The notes under the pieces: model-generated
The model's database searches: none
The model's input: only the letters and a program-made list of their open reading frames with translations
What the model was told of the DNA's origin: nothing
Translations under genes and position numbers: made by a program
Shown here: piece by piece, positions 1-12,392 of the stretch
Layout of the letters: every line of letters starts with the position of its first letter
Numbering within the stretch: the first letter of the stretch is position 1
Assembly: GCA_008477525.1 (NCBI GenBank)
Contig: SPDT01000007.1
Location: forward strand, 868,001 to 932,000
Source: Hypomyces perniciosus
Lineage: Eukaryota > Ascomycota > Sordariomycetes > Hypocreales > Hypocreaceae
DNA length: 64,000 bases
Direction of reading: 5' to 3'

Positions 1-2347
1 GAGCGAACTGAGACAAGGAAGCGGAAGCATGACAACCTCCATCAGGTGTTCCTGCCCACCCCCCGTTGGCTCGACCCTGAGCTCTCTGTCTGTACAAGTA
101 TGCACATATGACATGGTTGCTGCATATTCCTGTCAATGATCCATCGTGAGTGGGATGCAGGGTAGCACTACCTGAGGCACGGGGAGACTTGGAGATGGGT
201 CTGGGTCATTCTCATCAAGCATCGGATAAGCGGCGTTCCTTGAGAGCAGGCCAGGCCAAGCAGGGCCAAGCAGGGCCTGGCGCGATTGGCGAAGCCTGGG
301 GGACCAAGGTAGGACCGTGGAGGGCTCCGAGAACGAAGAGGGTGCCAACAGGATTCTGACATGGGTCCGTCCTGTCGAGAAGCGGCGTCTGCTCAAGGAG
401 ATAAATGTCTTAGGTAGTTGGAGGAGAATGCATGCAAGTGCGAGTACTCGGTACCAGCCTCGTTTTGCAATACAAGACCGAAAGGACAGAATACGTTCAG
501 CGTCCCGTCTTCCAGCAGCATTCGCAAACAATCCTCAGTTTTCTTGAGGGCGGTCTCTGACAAGGATGAAAGGGGGAGAAGTTGCACATATGATACATAA
601 TTGCGTGGTTTGCCATGAGAGGTCACAAGCAGCGATCAACCAAGCAATTCAGAGCGTTTAGTGGTTGATACCCCTGGACGTTTCCCCCACACTTTGGCTC
701 TAAATGCAGCTAGAAGACAACTAAACTGCGCCAAGCGACACAAATCTGCCGACGGCATCTGATCTGGTGATTTTTGCATAGTTCCAAGGCTTCTTCTTCT
801 GCTTCTAATGGTTAGAAGTTGGAAGAAACGGCAGCGAAATATACACAAGTGCGTGCGCCACGCTGCCTCAACAACGGGCCGACTACTTCGTAGAGGTGCT
901 CAACTGCCAATGACTTGCAGGTCATGATGCTTCTTGGGTCTACAACATGTGTACGAAGTACGAAGTAGCACAGTAGGCAACAGAATTCTTGTGTCTGCAA
1001 TTGACAACAAATCAACATACGATTAACATATTACGTCCACTGCCCTCTACCCTGTCTCTTTGTGCCCAAGCAATATATTGGTTGCAACCTCGCGGGCTGC
1101 CTACCTGCATACCGTATGCACGACTTGCTGCATAGCTGTAGCCGATGCCTCCTCTCATCTCCCTCCCCTCTTTTATATACATAAGAGAGAGATGGAGAAG
1201 AAGCTGAAGGAAGACTATGACGTGCAAGAGACTCCCCAAAGTGGCGGGACATTCGAGGATATTCAACGTGTTCCGCTCCTGGATTGGGTATCTAGCATCA
1301 ACAAAAATATCTTGTATGTACATAAGATCCTGTCGACCAACGCGTCGATCTCGTGTGCGCCACAACATCTTGGGCGTAAACAGAACACCAGCTGTCTCTG
1401 CAGCCAAGATCCCTCCACTTCCTGCTTTGGGTATTTTCTCCGATATTCCCCCCCGATATTTCTTCCATATTAGATGACGATATTGTCGAAGCAGCTTGTT
1501 AATTCTCTGCAGAGATCTCACTTGTCACGTCCTGGTATTAATCGGTCCTATTCACGATGTGTATCCTGCCCCTGATCCAGCCGGCCGACGACTCTTCATG
1601 TCAGTATAAAACTCGTCATTAGCCTGGGTCGACGATGTACTCGTAGGCGAGCGGTTAGCAGAGTATGTACGAAGTATCTCGATCCAAGTTGGGCTGGTGT
1701 CTCAGCTGCTGCTTGAGAATTCTGAGGTAATATTATTATATGTAACACGAACCTGCACGTGACGCTTGGTTATGCCATCATTGATAGCAGTCGCATCACA
1801 TCACATCGCATCACATCATAAACAGTATGTACGGAGTACACAAGCAGCATCGATCTGCACCAATCACAAACTCTTTGAGACGGTGAGCTGCTTCTTCATT
1901 CAATAGAAAGACGCAGTCAGTATCTCAACAAAAAATTGCAAAGCAGAGATGAGTGGTGGCTTGCAGGTCGCGAAATACCCCGTTATGTACAATCCACGCC
2001 CACAAGCAACACAGCTGCTGGATGTATGTACCGTATGCACAGAGTAATAGTATTACGACGTATTATGTATGCCGTACGCAGAATGTATGTACGAGGATTA
2101 CCCCTTGACCAGTTGGCAAGTTTTTCGCGTGCGCGCGCCTTTTTCACCTGCAAGGACGGCAAATGCGAGCGGATTGGGCGTATTTTTGCCATCGAGAAAC
2201 ACACGCCCAGAATATCAACCCTGAAGGGAGACAGACGCCCTATTCTGTCTGCTCTTAGGCACAAAGAACCGGTTTCAATCAATGGTGCTATGTACAGTAG
2301 CGCCATCTTAAGCTGGTCCGGTACCTGTTCTTGAGACCGCTAGCCCA
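1..2347. other. Intergenic region, no supportable gene
   Basis: I see no reading frame with domain-like composition here. The longest frames are low-complexity and shadow each other. The stretch holds three copies of a GTACGAAGTA/GTACGGAGTAC motif (951-967, 1667-1676, 1829-1839) and a small CATCACAT-type tandem array (about 1792-1819). The last few hundred bases are presumably the promoter and leader of the Q-rich gene that starts at 2348. Confidence 0.6.
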
Positions 2348-2653
2348 ATGCCAATGGCTGTTGGAAACCAGGAGGCTCAGGTCCTGGGTCAGGGCAATGC
2401 TCAGGGCAATGCTCAGGGCCAGACTCAGGGCCAGAGCCAGAGCGTCAACGCTGCTGGAGGGCCGGCCAGCAACGTCCGCCAGGATCAACAAGCCACTCGC
2501 GATCAAACGAACTTTGGAGCAGCGCCAAACAGCAACAATAGCAGCAACAGCAGCAACCCCAGCCTCGAGTCGATCCAGCATCAACAGCAGCAGCAGCAGC
2601 AGCATCAACTTCAACAACAGCAACAACAGGCGCAGTTTCAAGCGCGACAGCAA

Positions 2654-2688
<35 letters not shown>

Positions 2689-3794
2689 ACAACAGCAGCA
2701 GCAGACCCTCCACCAGCAACAGCTCCAACAGCACTACTACCAACAGCAACAGCAACAACAGTTCCATCACCAACAGCAAGTCCAAATGAACGGCATGAAC
2801 GGCGCCAATGTCGGCGCTGTCATACCCGTGCCAACCCCTGCCGGCCACCAGGCCGAGCTCAACTACATCTATGGCATGGTTGAGGAGCTGAGCAGACAAT
2901 TGGCCGACAACAGGAGAGTCACCGAGGACATTGTCAGCGGCCTGGGCAGGGTGCGCAACAGGGCGAGATCTCAAGGCTTAGGCAACGACGACGTGATATC
3001 TTCGGCAGCCGACGATATAAACTGTGCGTCTCTCACAAACAACCCCCTCCCCCTCCCCTCCTCTCCCCTCCCCCTCTATTCTCCTCGTATGGATCCATCA
3101 ACACTAACAAACATCGCGCCTCGCAGCCCAGGAACCAAACCTCGAGAGCCTCGTCTCCATCCTCACCGAGTCCCTCGAAAAAGCCAAACACAGCCGCGAC
3201 GCCAACGCCGCCCTCCTCGCTCAATACGCAAACGCCCTCTCCCTCATGCTCAAGCAATTCCACGAGTACAAATCCAAACACGTCGCCGACGTCGCCTCCT
3301 GGCACCGCTCCTACCGCGTTCAGCTCGACGAGGCCCGACGCGAGAACAGTCGCCTGCGCGAGCAGATCTGGGAGATGCAGACCCACGCTAGCCGCGCCAA
3401 CGAGAGCCTGCGCAGGTTTCGCTGCAAGTACCAGGAGGATGAGGCGCGCTTTGCGAGGTGTGTTGACGAGACGGCTGTGCGGCAGGAGGTGCGCTTTTGG
3501 AAGCGCCTGGCTATGCCTGAGCTTGAGGATGATGATCCGTATTGGAGCGGGGATGACGATATTATTGATTCCGCGGAAAAGGAGAGGCTGAGGGAGCTGG
3601 AGCTGCGGGCGGCTCAAGAGCAGCATTTGGCTGATAGCCAGGGTGAGGACAGTGACGGGCAGCACCACCTACCGCATATGGTCATGATGGGCGGCATCGC
3701 CATGCAGAGGGAGGAATCAGTTGGTCCGCCAATGCCTGTCCCGCCTCCTCGGCCTCTGAGTGCAGCGTCGAGCACGGGATCTACAGGACGATGA
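2348..3794 (+). CDS. Glutamine-rich coiled-coil protein, function unknown
   Basis: Two exons, 2348-3023 and 3127-3794, encode about 447 aa. The intron is 103 nt with donor GTGCGT and acceptor CTCGCAG, and the join restores phase exactly. Residues about 1-75 are Gln/Asn/Ala-rich with GNAQGQ-type repeats. Residues about 75-145 are very Gln-rich and include an uninterrupted run of 19 Gln (codons 2648-2704). After the splice the protein changes character: a charged, helical, probably coiled-coil half contains LESLVSILTESLEKAKHSRD, a WHRSYRVQLDEARREN segment and an acidic stretch (ELEDDDPYWSGDDD), then a Pro-rich tail. The conserved-looking second half argues for a real protein. Such architecture occurs in nuclear regulatory or scaffold proteins, but I recognise no named family. 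The ATG at 2348 is the first in the open frame; a second Met follows two codons later. Confidence 0.75.
2578..2770 (+). repeat. CAG/CAA trinucleotide-rich tract (polyQ coding)
   Basis: The tract mixes CAG and CAA codons and encodes Gln runs broken by His, Leu, Ala, Tyr and Phe. The longest pure run is 19 Gln (2648-2704). Synonymous mixing suggests a protein-level composition that has persisted, not a fresh pure CAG expansion. Read backwards the same DNA gives a long Leu-rich frame, which is an artefact. Confidence 0.9.
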
Positions 3795-4270
3795 TATAGG
3801 TGCTTACGAGATGGCCATGATAGAAGATCCATGAAATGGACGAGTATACGGGTGTCGACAGAGATCGACAGTGGGCTGGTTGGTATGACATGCTAGAAGC
3901 TGATGAGGGATACCCAATGCATGATACTATGACTTTGATGCCTGGAGATTACGAACTGTATATAAGAGGAATGTGCTGTACGAAACACAGAGTAGTGTTT
4001 GTTTTTAGGGTTTGCTTCAAAAGTAAGAAGGTATCTCTCCATTTATTACCCCCTCAAACAAAATATCGATAAATCGAGCCAAATGAACTCGAAACAAAAA
4101 GCAGACCCTCCCAACGCCAGCATTTGTCCATGTTTGTCCTATTTGTTTCCAGAGTATCCCAGTTCCATCCCTCTTATTACCTTGGCCCAGCGCAAGGATG
4201 ATATTGTACAATAATGTAGTCGGCAGTCATCACAGGGCATATAAGGTCAGCTAGCATCGCCTTCACGATA
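3795..4270. other. Spacer between convergent genes (3' regions)
   Basis: This 476-bp spacer lies between the 3' ends of the Q-rich gene (+) and the UBR-box gene (-). It presumably holds both 3' UTRs. Only small frames with no family resemblance are present. Confidence 0.6.
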
Positions 4271-6120
4271 CTAACACCCGCTCTGTTCGCGTCGATTATC
4301 CCCCTCGCCACCTTCATCTTCCTTGGAGGACACGGCAGCCTCGCCAGCCTCCTTGATGCCCTGCTCATCACCTCTCAGCTTGGCAAAGTACGCCTTGATA
4401 TCCTCCGCGCCAATAGCCTGGCCGCTCTCCGCAAACTGCTGGAAGAAAGGCTTGAGCCGCTCCTTGAGATGATTGTACGCCATGACACCCTCGATGGCCC
4501 TGACGCGGTCGACATTGCAAAGGGCGCTCTCGCCGCGTTCGAGGAGACTGCCGCTTCCGTGTGTGGAGCCTCCGTGCTGGGAAGCACCATCGTCTGACAT
4601 GGGTGGCTCGTAAACTTCCTCTTCCTCTAGAAGCTGAGGGTGGGCGTCCAGTTTGGGGTAGCAGTCCGAGCAGCGGCAGAACATCTCACGGAAGTTTTCC
4701 TTGAAGAAAAGTGAGAAGCGGCCTGTGGGGGCCGGTCCAAGGTTGTGAAGCTTGCAACCAAGGCCATCTTCCTTGGTATCCTCCTCCCTGGTCTCTTTAT
4801 CCTTGATATCGGCCTCTCTAGGCTCTGCTTCCTTGTCCTCTACCTCCTTTGTTTCTGTTTCTTTGCTTGGAGTCTCGGAGGCATCTTGAGTCGTGGTGGA
4901 TTCAGATGCTGCTGTGTTATCCTCACTCTTGACGCGTTTCGCGTCTCCTTGTTCATCCTCCTCCTCTTCTGCCTTGCGCTTCTTCGAGTTCACCGCTGCC
5001 TCTTCCTCATTAGGAAACTCTGAGGAAGTTTCGGGTTGTTCTAGGAATACGGCTGGTAGGAAACCCGAAGTTCCTGCATATTGCTTAATCCATGGATTTG
5101 CCTCCACACACTTGTAGCATAAGAAACCTTCAAAAGCATCCTCGTCGGGAAAGCCCGGCGGCATTGGCGGCTCATCCTCATCGTCGTCGATTGCCTCTTC
5201 ATCGGCTTTGGGCGTAGCAGCATCCTGCTGTTCCTCATCGCCCTCGACAATAGTAGCGAGGTCGTTTCCATTCGTGTGACTGTTGGTCGGCGCAGCTTTG
5301 GTCGTTTTCACCTTCTCATCCCCTTTGGGCGCCATGCCCACAAGGCAGTCGGGATGATACCAATCCTCACCACAGCCGCCTGTTTCGTGCGTTCCGAGTC
5401 CAAGGCACTGGAACATGGTTCCCTTTTGCTGAAACGGGTCATAGTCGCATTCACAGCAGCAGAACAGATTCTTGAAGTTCTGGTTGTACTTGTTGTTAGC
5501 ATCAGGCTCCTCGGACTGGACATTGCCTTTGGTGTTGGTCTCGCTGTTGATGCGCAAGGCACATGGGCTGGTGGCAGGCATGCGCGTGGTACCGCAGTCG
5601 CATGTAAAGTTTCGCTTCTGGAATATCTCCACGAGGGTGTGTTCGCCATGACACTGGACCGAGCACGCGTAGCAGACGCCGGCAGGAGTCCACGGGTCTT
5701 CGGGCTTCGCAGGGGCAGGGTTGCAAGTCAAGCAGGCAAAGACGGCTTGCCGGAGGGATCCCAGAATCTTGGTGCAGTTCTCGATGCTCTGGAATTGTGG
5801 TCAGCGACGTCATGGCGGATTGTTTGCGATCGAAATGGTGTTGGAGCGGCGCATGAACGTACGTATGGGAGAGCTTCGCGCGCATCGGCTTCGAGGAGTT
5901 CCTGATTGCGAATGAAGCTGAGCCACGGTCAGCAAGATGTCATCTGAATTCAGACGTGTGTACATGACACTTACTCAGCGGCAGTTTGCGAGTCATCCGA
6001 TGTCCGCGATTGTTGAGAGAAGCTGTTGCTGCGAATCGGTACAGTCTCAGAGTTGACCGCGATAGCTGCACCTGCGGTGGAAGAGTCGGCCGCTGCCGAT
6101 GGCGCAGGATCCGTCGACAT
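4271..6120 (-). CDS. mlo2: UBR-box zinc finger protein, Mlo2/UBR7 type
   Basis: Three exons on the minus strand (6120-5975, 5917-5863, 5788-4271) encode about 572 aa. Donors are GTAAGT and GTACGT; both introns have a TGCTGACC/GCTGACC branch site. Residues about 72-150 form a UBR box: Cys72, Cys86, Cys89, Cys106, Cys109, Cys113-His114, His117, then TCDCGT. About residues 175-230 form a PHD-like zinc finger (CCCECDYDPF, then GCGEDWYHPDCLVG). A long acidic Lys/Glu-rich insertion follows and then a conserved C-terminal segment (FREMFCRCSDCYP). This matches the S. pombe Mlo2 / animal UBR7 family, putative N-recognin-like ubiquitin ligases linked to chromatin. The second exon rests on choosing the GTGGCTCAG acceptor, which yields the family-typical FIRNQELLEADAREALPY. 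The gene is divergent from MCM2 and shares its promoter. Confidence 0.9.
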
Positions 6121-6559
6121 GATGGGACTATGAGAACCGAATTGATGGGAGCTTTTGGTTCGTGATGTCTTGATTATTTGTATGATGGACGGGATAATGT
6201 AGATGTGGTGTTGAAAGTAGGCTGAGGCAGCTTGGCAAGCAAGGCAAGGCAAGCTGTAATTCAATGGCTGAAGGCAGACAAATTAAGACGAACAGCTTTC
6301 CACTACAAAATGCTGGACAAATTACCGGATCTTTTAGTCATCTATCTATGGCATTGGAACCACTTTACGCGTCGATCACAAGGGCCTAGCGCCTCTACCA
6401 CTTTACGCGTATCTGGCGCGTCTTGAAACGCGAACCCGAATGAAATTCCATTGTCTCCACCGCCTTTGAGGTCCAACTCCCCTCCATTCATCCTCAACCC
6501 AATTTCCTCAGCACACAGCCAGCAATTCCAGCACAAGCTCACCATACCCGACTGCCACC
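6121..6559. promoter_or_regulatory. Bidirectional promoter of mlo2 and MCM2 with MCB boxes
   Basis: This 439-bp gap separates divergent start codons. On the MCM2 side it carries two perfect MluI cell-cycle boxes (ACGCGT) at 6367-6372 and 6405-6410, each inside a 14-bp direct repeat, ACCACTTTACGCGT (6359-6372 and 6397-6410, 38-bp period). A GGCGCG at about 6415-6420 and AACGCGAA at about 6427-6434 follow. ACGCGT is the established MBF (Mbp1/Swi6, Cdc10) target upstream of yeast G1/S genes including MCMs. Regulation here is inferred from sequence only. Confidence 0.75.
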
Positions 6560-9294
6560 ATGAGGTGCGTTGCCAAATGCAGGGAATTCGCTCTGCTCTA
6601 TCCAGCGAACCGATATTTCTAACTGCGTCTTCAGCTCCCCTCCTCGCAGCAGCCGACCTGCCCCGCGATCGAGTCGCAAGCGCTCCCGCCCTGATGGCGA
6701 CGATCCGACGACTCCCGGCGCAATAAGCTCCAGTCCGATGCCTTCGTCTCCGCCTGCGCCGTTCAACATAGCCCATGGTGTTGAAGACGACGATGATATT
6801 GAGGAAGATGTGGATATCCAGGATGACATTGACGACATTGATGAGATGGCCGAGGATGATGTCGACTTGTTTCGCGAAGGCTTTGAAGCCGATTACAGAG
6901 ATAGGGCCGATGATGTCTATGAGGGTGAAGATCTTGATGATGAAGGCAACTACGATACCATGGACTTGGGCGACAGACGACGACTCGAAGCCCAGCTGAG
7001 CCGACGAGACAAAGAAGTAGCTCGGCGGCAGAGAATTCCCGCTGCCTTCCTCCCAGGCGACGATGATGAAGGCGACATCGATTTAACAGCGCAACCTCGC
7101 CGCCGCCGACATCATTACGATGAGGACCCCGACGATATCATGGACGCCGACATTATGGACGAGGAGTTGTCTCTCGAGGGTCTTGGCGACATCAAGGCCT
7201 CCAACTTGACCGAGTGGGTGTCACAGCCTCCTGTTCAGCGGACCGTCAAGCGAGAATTCAAGGCTTTCCTGACCTCGTACATTGATGCTTCTGGATCTTC
7301 CGTCTATGGTAATCGCATTAGAACGCTTGGTGAGATCAACGCCGAGTCTCTCGAGGTCTCATATGAACATCTCGCCGAAAGCAAAGCCATCCTCGCATAC
7401 TTCTTGGCCAATGCGCCCGCGGAGATGCTCAAACTTTTTGATGAAGTTGCCATGGATGTCGTACTGCTTCACTACCCTGATTATGAGCGCATTCACTCCG
7501 AAATTCACGTCCGAATCTTTGATCTGCCCGTTCACTACACCCTGCGACAACTCCGACAGTCACATCTCAACTGCCTTGTGCGAGTTAGTGGCGTCGTCAC
7601 ACGTCGAAGTGGCGTCTTTCCCCAGCTCAAGTACGTCAAGTTTGACTGCACCAAATGCGGCGTGACGCTGGGTCCCTTCCAGCAAGAGTCAAATGTGGAA
7701 GTCAAGATTACCTTCTGCCAGAGCTGCCAGTCTCGTGGACCCTTTACCTTGAACTCAGAGAAGACCGTCTATCGCAACTATCAAAGACTGACACTTCAAG
7801 AGTCTCCGGGTACTGTCCCAGCCGGTCGTCTTCCCCGGCATCGGGAGGTCATCCTACTCTGGGATCTCATCGATAAGGCAAAGCCTGGTGAGGAGATTGA
7901 AGTTACCGGTATCTACCGAAATAACTATGATGCTCAGCTCAACAACCGCAATGGTTTCCCTGTGTTTGCCACCATTCTTGAGGCCAACAACGTGGTAAAG
8001 TCTCATGACCAGCTTGCAGGCTTCCGTTTGACCGAAGAAGACGAGCAAGAGATCCGCAAGCTGTCCCGCGACCCCAACATTGTGGACAGGATCGTCAATT
8101 CCATAGCCCCAAGCATCTACGGGCACACTGATATCAAGACCGCTGTTTCTTTGTCCTTGTTTGGAGGTGTCGCAAAGATTGGCAGAGGAGCCCATCACGT
8201 TCGTGGTGATATCAACGTTCTCCTGCTGGGTGACCCTGGAACAGCCAAGTCGCAGGTGCTCAAATACGTCGAGAAGACGGCGCATCGTGCTGTGTTCGCA
8301 ACTGGTCAGGGAGCCAGTGCCGTCGGTTTGACGGCCAGTGTTCGCCGTGATCCCTTGACAAGCGAGTGGACATTGGAGGGCGGCGCTCTTGTCCTGGCAG
8401 ACCGTGGGACATGTCTAATTGACGAGTTTGACAAGATGAACGACCAGGACAGAACTTCCATTCACGAGGCTATGGAACAGCAGACTATTTCCATCTCCAA
8501 GGCGGGTATCGTGACAACGCTACAGGCCCGCTGTGGTATCATTGCTGCTGCCAACCCGATCGGAGGTCGCTACAACTCGATGATCCCGTTCTCCGCCAAC
8601 GTGGAGCTGACAGAACCCATCTTGTCACGTTTCGACATCCTGTGTGTAGTGCGAGACTTGGTGGAGCCGGCTGAGGACGAACGGCTCGCACGATTCATTG
8701 TTGGGTCGCACGGTCGCAGCCACCCATTATCACAAGCCCGACCAGAGCAAAGTCAGAATAGATCTGGCGAGCAGGACGATAGCGCTGAGACTCAACAAAC
8801 AGCGTCATCATCAAGGTCGCAAGGAGGGGTGGCTGAGATTCCCCAGGAACTCTTGAGAAAGTACATATTGTACGCCAGGGAGCGCTGCAAGCCAAAGCTC
8901 TACCACATGGACGAAGACAAGGTTGCGCGGCTGTTTGCCGATATGAGAAGAGAATCGCTAGCTACAGGAGCCTATCCTATCACGGTATGTTTACGCAGGA
9001 AGCCAGGTATCCCTCAAGTTACAACGCTAACATTGACATTGCTAGGTGCGTCATCTCGAAGCCATCATTCGTATTAGCGAGTCGTTCTGCAGAATGCGTC
9101 TTTCAGAGTACTGCTCCGCACAAGACATTGATCGTGCCATCGCGGTGACAGTAGAGAGTTTCGTTGGCAGCCAAAAGGTCAGCTGCAAGAAGGCTCTAGC
9201 GAGAGCATTTGCCAAATACACTCTTGCCCGGCCAGGGGCTCGAAAAAGTGGTGCTGGTGGAAGCCAGAGGCGACCGGAGGCTGTGATGGCATAA
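6560..9294 (+). CDS. MCM2: DNA replication licensing factor MCM2
   Basis: Three exons (6560-6564, 6635-8984, 9046-9294) encode about 867 aa. Exon 1 is only ATGAG; splicing at GTGCGT to TTCAG gives [10 protein letters not shown]. The N-terminus is acidic (residues about 50-110) and leads into the MCM2-typical [20 protein letters not shown] block. A zinc finger has Cys340, Cys343, Cys363 and Cys366. The AAA+ core shows Walker A GDPGTAKS (534-541), Walker [10 protein letters not shown] (Asp598-Glu599) and arginine finger SRFD (Arg667). The C-terminus, restored after the second intron, contains [20 protein letters not shown]2 is one of six subunits of the MCM2-7 replicative helicase loaded at origins in G1. 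Length matches fungal MCM2. MCB boxes upstream suggest G1/S expression. Confidence 0.97.
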
Positions 9295-12200
9295 TACTGT
9301 TAATGCTATCCTTGGAGGGAAATGTGTGGCATGTGTTACGTATGATGATGTTGCGATGGAGGTGATGAACCATATACCTAGGCGTTGGGGTCAGCACGAT
9401 AGTGATTGGATTTGGAATCAATAAGGTTGAGAAGAGCTCCATAATGTTAGCGAGTGCGAAACTCAGACTAACTACAATCGTTAAATTCAACCTCTCCGTC
9501 CCGCTCATGTTGAAAATCAACGGTGGTAAGAGAGGATCGACGCATCAGAGTCGAAGAACCGCCGAGAAAAGCCGAGTGTCATTTTTCATCAGATGACCAT
9601 ACATTGTAGATACTCCTTCAGGATTTTAGTTTTCCTTTGCCGTATAGGAATCATCACAGTGGATTCATTTTAATTCTCGTATAGCATAAAGCTGGAGCCT
9701 AACATTTGTTATGACCTGCCTTCCGTGCCGGACAGACCCGGAAGTGGGACCTTGACGGCGGAGACTGTCCCACAATGAGGCCGAGACATTCGCATTGTTT
9801 ACGGGAACTGTATTCCGTAGATGCCGTACCAAAACACGACGGGCAAATCGGAGGGTTTGTTGCCATTTCATTCTCGGAGAATATCCCTAGACGGCAATGA
9901 GATGACATAACGGACAGTTACCCCGAACGCGACTCGGCGTGACATTCGGCTGTATCCGCCATAGATTATGCAGATTCAAGTTCTAAAATCACGGAACTCG
10001 GAATACATGCATGTTGTATGTAGGGGTGTGATCAATCGGGCCTTCCATCAAGTTTACAGATCAAGCCATCGAAACAAAGGAGGCGAATATCTATCGCAAT
10101 TCGCGCATAGTAGTGTTTCCATCATGGGGTTCTCTGAACGCATACTTTGCACGATATGTCAGTAGTTCCGTCCAGAGATGTGGGTGGCACGGGAGAGTGA
10201 ACAAATGGGGAGACGCCGGTATGTGACCATTGTTTGCCATCGTCGTCACGGATGGTTTGGTGGTTTACGGTTATATTCTCGGTCGAAAGCGAGGCTTGAC
10301 GACCCGTGATCCGTACTAGGTCTATCCTTGTAGTATGCGAGTTGGGCCGCCACTGACGCCAGCATTTGTCCTGTGGCGATCAAGATCCAGTTTGCTGCCG
10401 ATACTATCTAGTACGACTGCATTTTGAGATGACAATTCTTATTCAAAAGAAAAAAACAAGAGAATTAGCCTAGTGTATGTAGTACAAGTATGTACTAATA
10501 CTACTTCAAATTCAATTATTGAATGAGCTCTCGTAAAGGAGGTTCACAAGTACATATGGAGTACGAGACGAGTAATAAGACCGTGTAAGACAAGAACGGC
10601 CGAGACCAAGAACAAGGGTAAATGCTTCAGAAAAAAACAATAACTAGCGCTGCAAGTACGAGCACAAGTTTCAATGAATGGAACAAACTGAACCAGAGCT
10701 CAGCACATGACCTTTAAGCCCGTCGGAGATATTACATTGCCTCCAATTATCTATCTACCTGTGTCAGTCGTACTCCGTAAGCCTCACGAGCTCTCTTGCC
10801 CAAGTTTCTCTTAACTTTCACTCAGGCTCAGATCAATACCGAAGACGGAATAGTGGATGGCGGGCCATCGACATGGATGCCGGCAGTTAGGCTAATGGTG
10901 GAGTTGAAGATTCCATACGAGTATACGAGTGTGTACTTCGTACCTACCAAGCAACAGGGTCTCGGAATGAATTGATTTCTCGACGAGGGAAGAAAGATAA
11001 TTGAAATGATGAGTATTATAACGATTACACAATGGATAAACTATCACCTGAACACGAAATCTGGTGATTGTTTACATTATTCAATTCAGTGTCTTGGAAC
11101 AGCTGAATTACTCTGGAACAAAAGGTACTCCATCCTTTGCGGAGTACGGAGTACAATTACCGGATTTGGCAAAAGCTGGTGATGATGCAGTTACAGAACA
11201 CAGTGTGATTGATCCGAGATGTTTTGTGCCAAACATCCTCAAGACAAAGACTTCTTTAGTGGAATCAATACTGATCATAAAGTATGTACTCCATATGGTA
11301 CTCTAAATTATTCAGATCTATGAGCATTTACTCCGATTTTAGCCCGCTTGCTATGTTGCACCGTGTTGTATCCCTGCCGTTGTGTGTGTCTCAAAGTCCA
11401 TGTACAGTATGGAAATCCTACAAGTTTACACTGTAGTCCCATAGGTTTTGATGAGCGGCATCCAACCTTCTCCTCCCTCCCCAATTGCCACCCACACAGT
11501 GTCCAGCAACACCTTGAGAAACACGAACAAGATGACAGGCGGCTTACGGACCCTCAATCACGGACAATCTCCCGCATGGAGTTGGCCTGGAATCCTACGC
11601 GTCAGCTCCAGCGTCCTCAGACCGGCGAACCGCTCCCATTCTCGGTGCTTTGCCTGGGGCTTGGTTCGAGCATTGAATAGGCAACGAGACATTCACGGGT
11701 CGTATCAGAGAGTGTCTCATTTCTTCAAAGATTTGCTGAGTCCGTTCGCAGACTTCGATTGCAGACTCGCCTCCACCAAACTCAACCTCTCCAGCCATCA
11801 GGTTTCCACCCCTCCACTTCCCGCATAGGGCCCGATTAGATGGAGGATCGGCATCCCTCTTTTACTCATAAGCTTCCATCGGTCGTACCGACTGACCATT
11901 AGCAACAAACCTAACTAACTCACTGACTTGGGGGTATGCATGTCCTAGTACTCGTACTTGTATGGCTTCATCTCTCGTATCGTATGGGGCTGTTGTAGGA
12001 ACTGGAATCAAGGTACACTGCACCAAAACTGCAGTCTAATCACTTGATAGTCCCGTTGTTATTCCCACTTCCCACGAAGCCACTTTGCAAGTCGGACCGT
12101 TGACTCCAGCCCCATCTCTCCGGGTCAACATCTCTGACGACAAGTCTCTTTCTATAAGGCAGCATCTACTCTCGGGAATCATTCTATATAAATCGGTCAT

Positions 12201-12392
12201 TCCCCAGTCTATTAATTCGTCTCAAGGCATCACTCTCCGTTCCACAGCATTATCACTATTACATCTAATCCGAGCTCTGCAGAGCAAGCTTGTCTTGGTG
12301 CAACCTCAAGGGCCGAGCAGCATTGGTAACCTTGAGATTTCTCTGGATACGGCTATTCTGTCAACCACTTGTGCACACTCTCACCAGCAACA
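9295..12392. other. 3.1-kb gene-free interval
   Basis: No reading frame here shows family resemblance or plausible exon structure; the open frames are short and overlap on both strands. Three copies of the dispersed GTAC-type motif lie at 10771-10779, 10933-10943 and 11144-11154. The final part is the sugar-transporter promoter and leader. A degraded transposable element cannot be excluded by eye. Confidence 0.55.
12185..12193 (+). promoter_or_regulatory. TATA-like element of sugar transporter gene
   Basis: TATATAAAT lies about 200 bp upstream of the transporter ATG in an otherwise C/T-rich leader. The position fits a TATA box with a moderate 5' UTR. This is a sequence match only. Confidence 0.4.

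Noticed and set aside
1012..1521. 169-codon minus-strand frame
   Set aside because: No family resemblance, overlapping open frames on both strands and no exon partners.
2288..2974. 228-codon minus-strand frame with a long poly-Leu run
   Set aside because: It is the antisense of the CAG/CAA tract of the Q-rich gene; the + strand frame joins in phase to a sensible second exon.
11348..11828. Overlapping + strand frames of 110 and 126 codons
   Set aside because: Two frames overlap with Pro/Ser/Leu-rich composition and no domain features.
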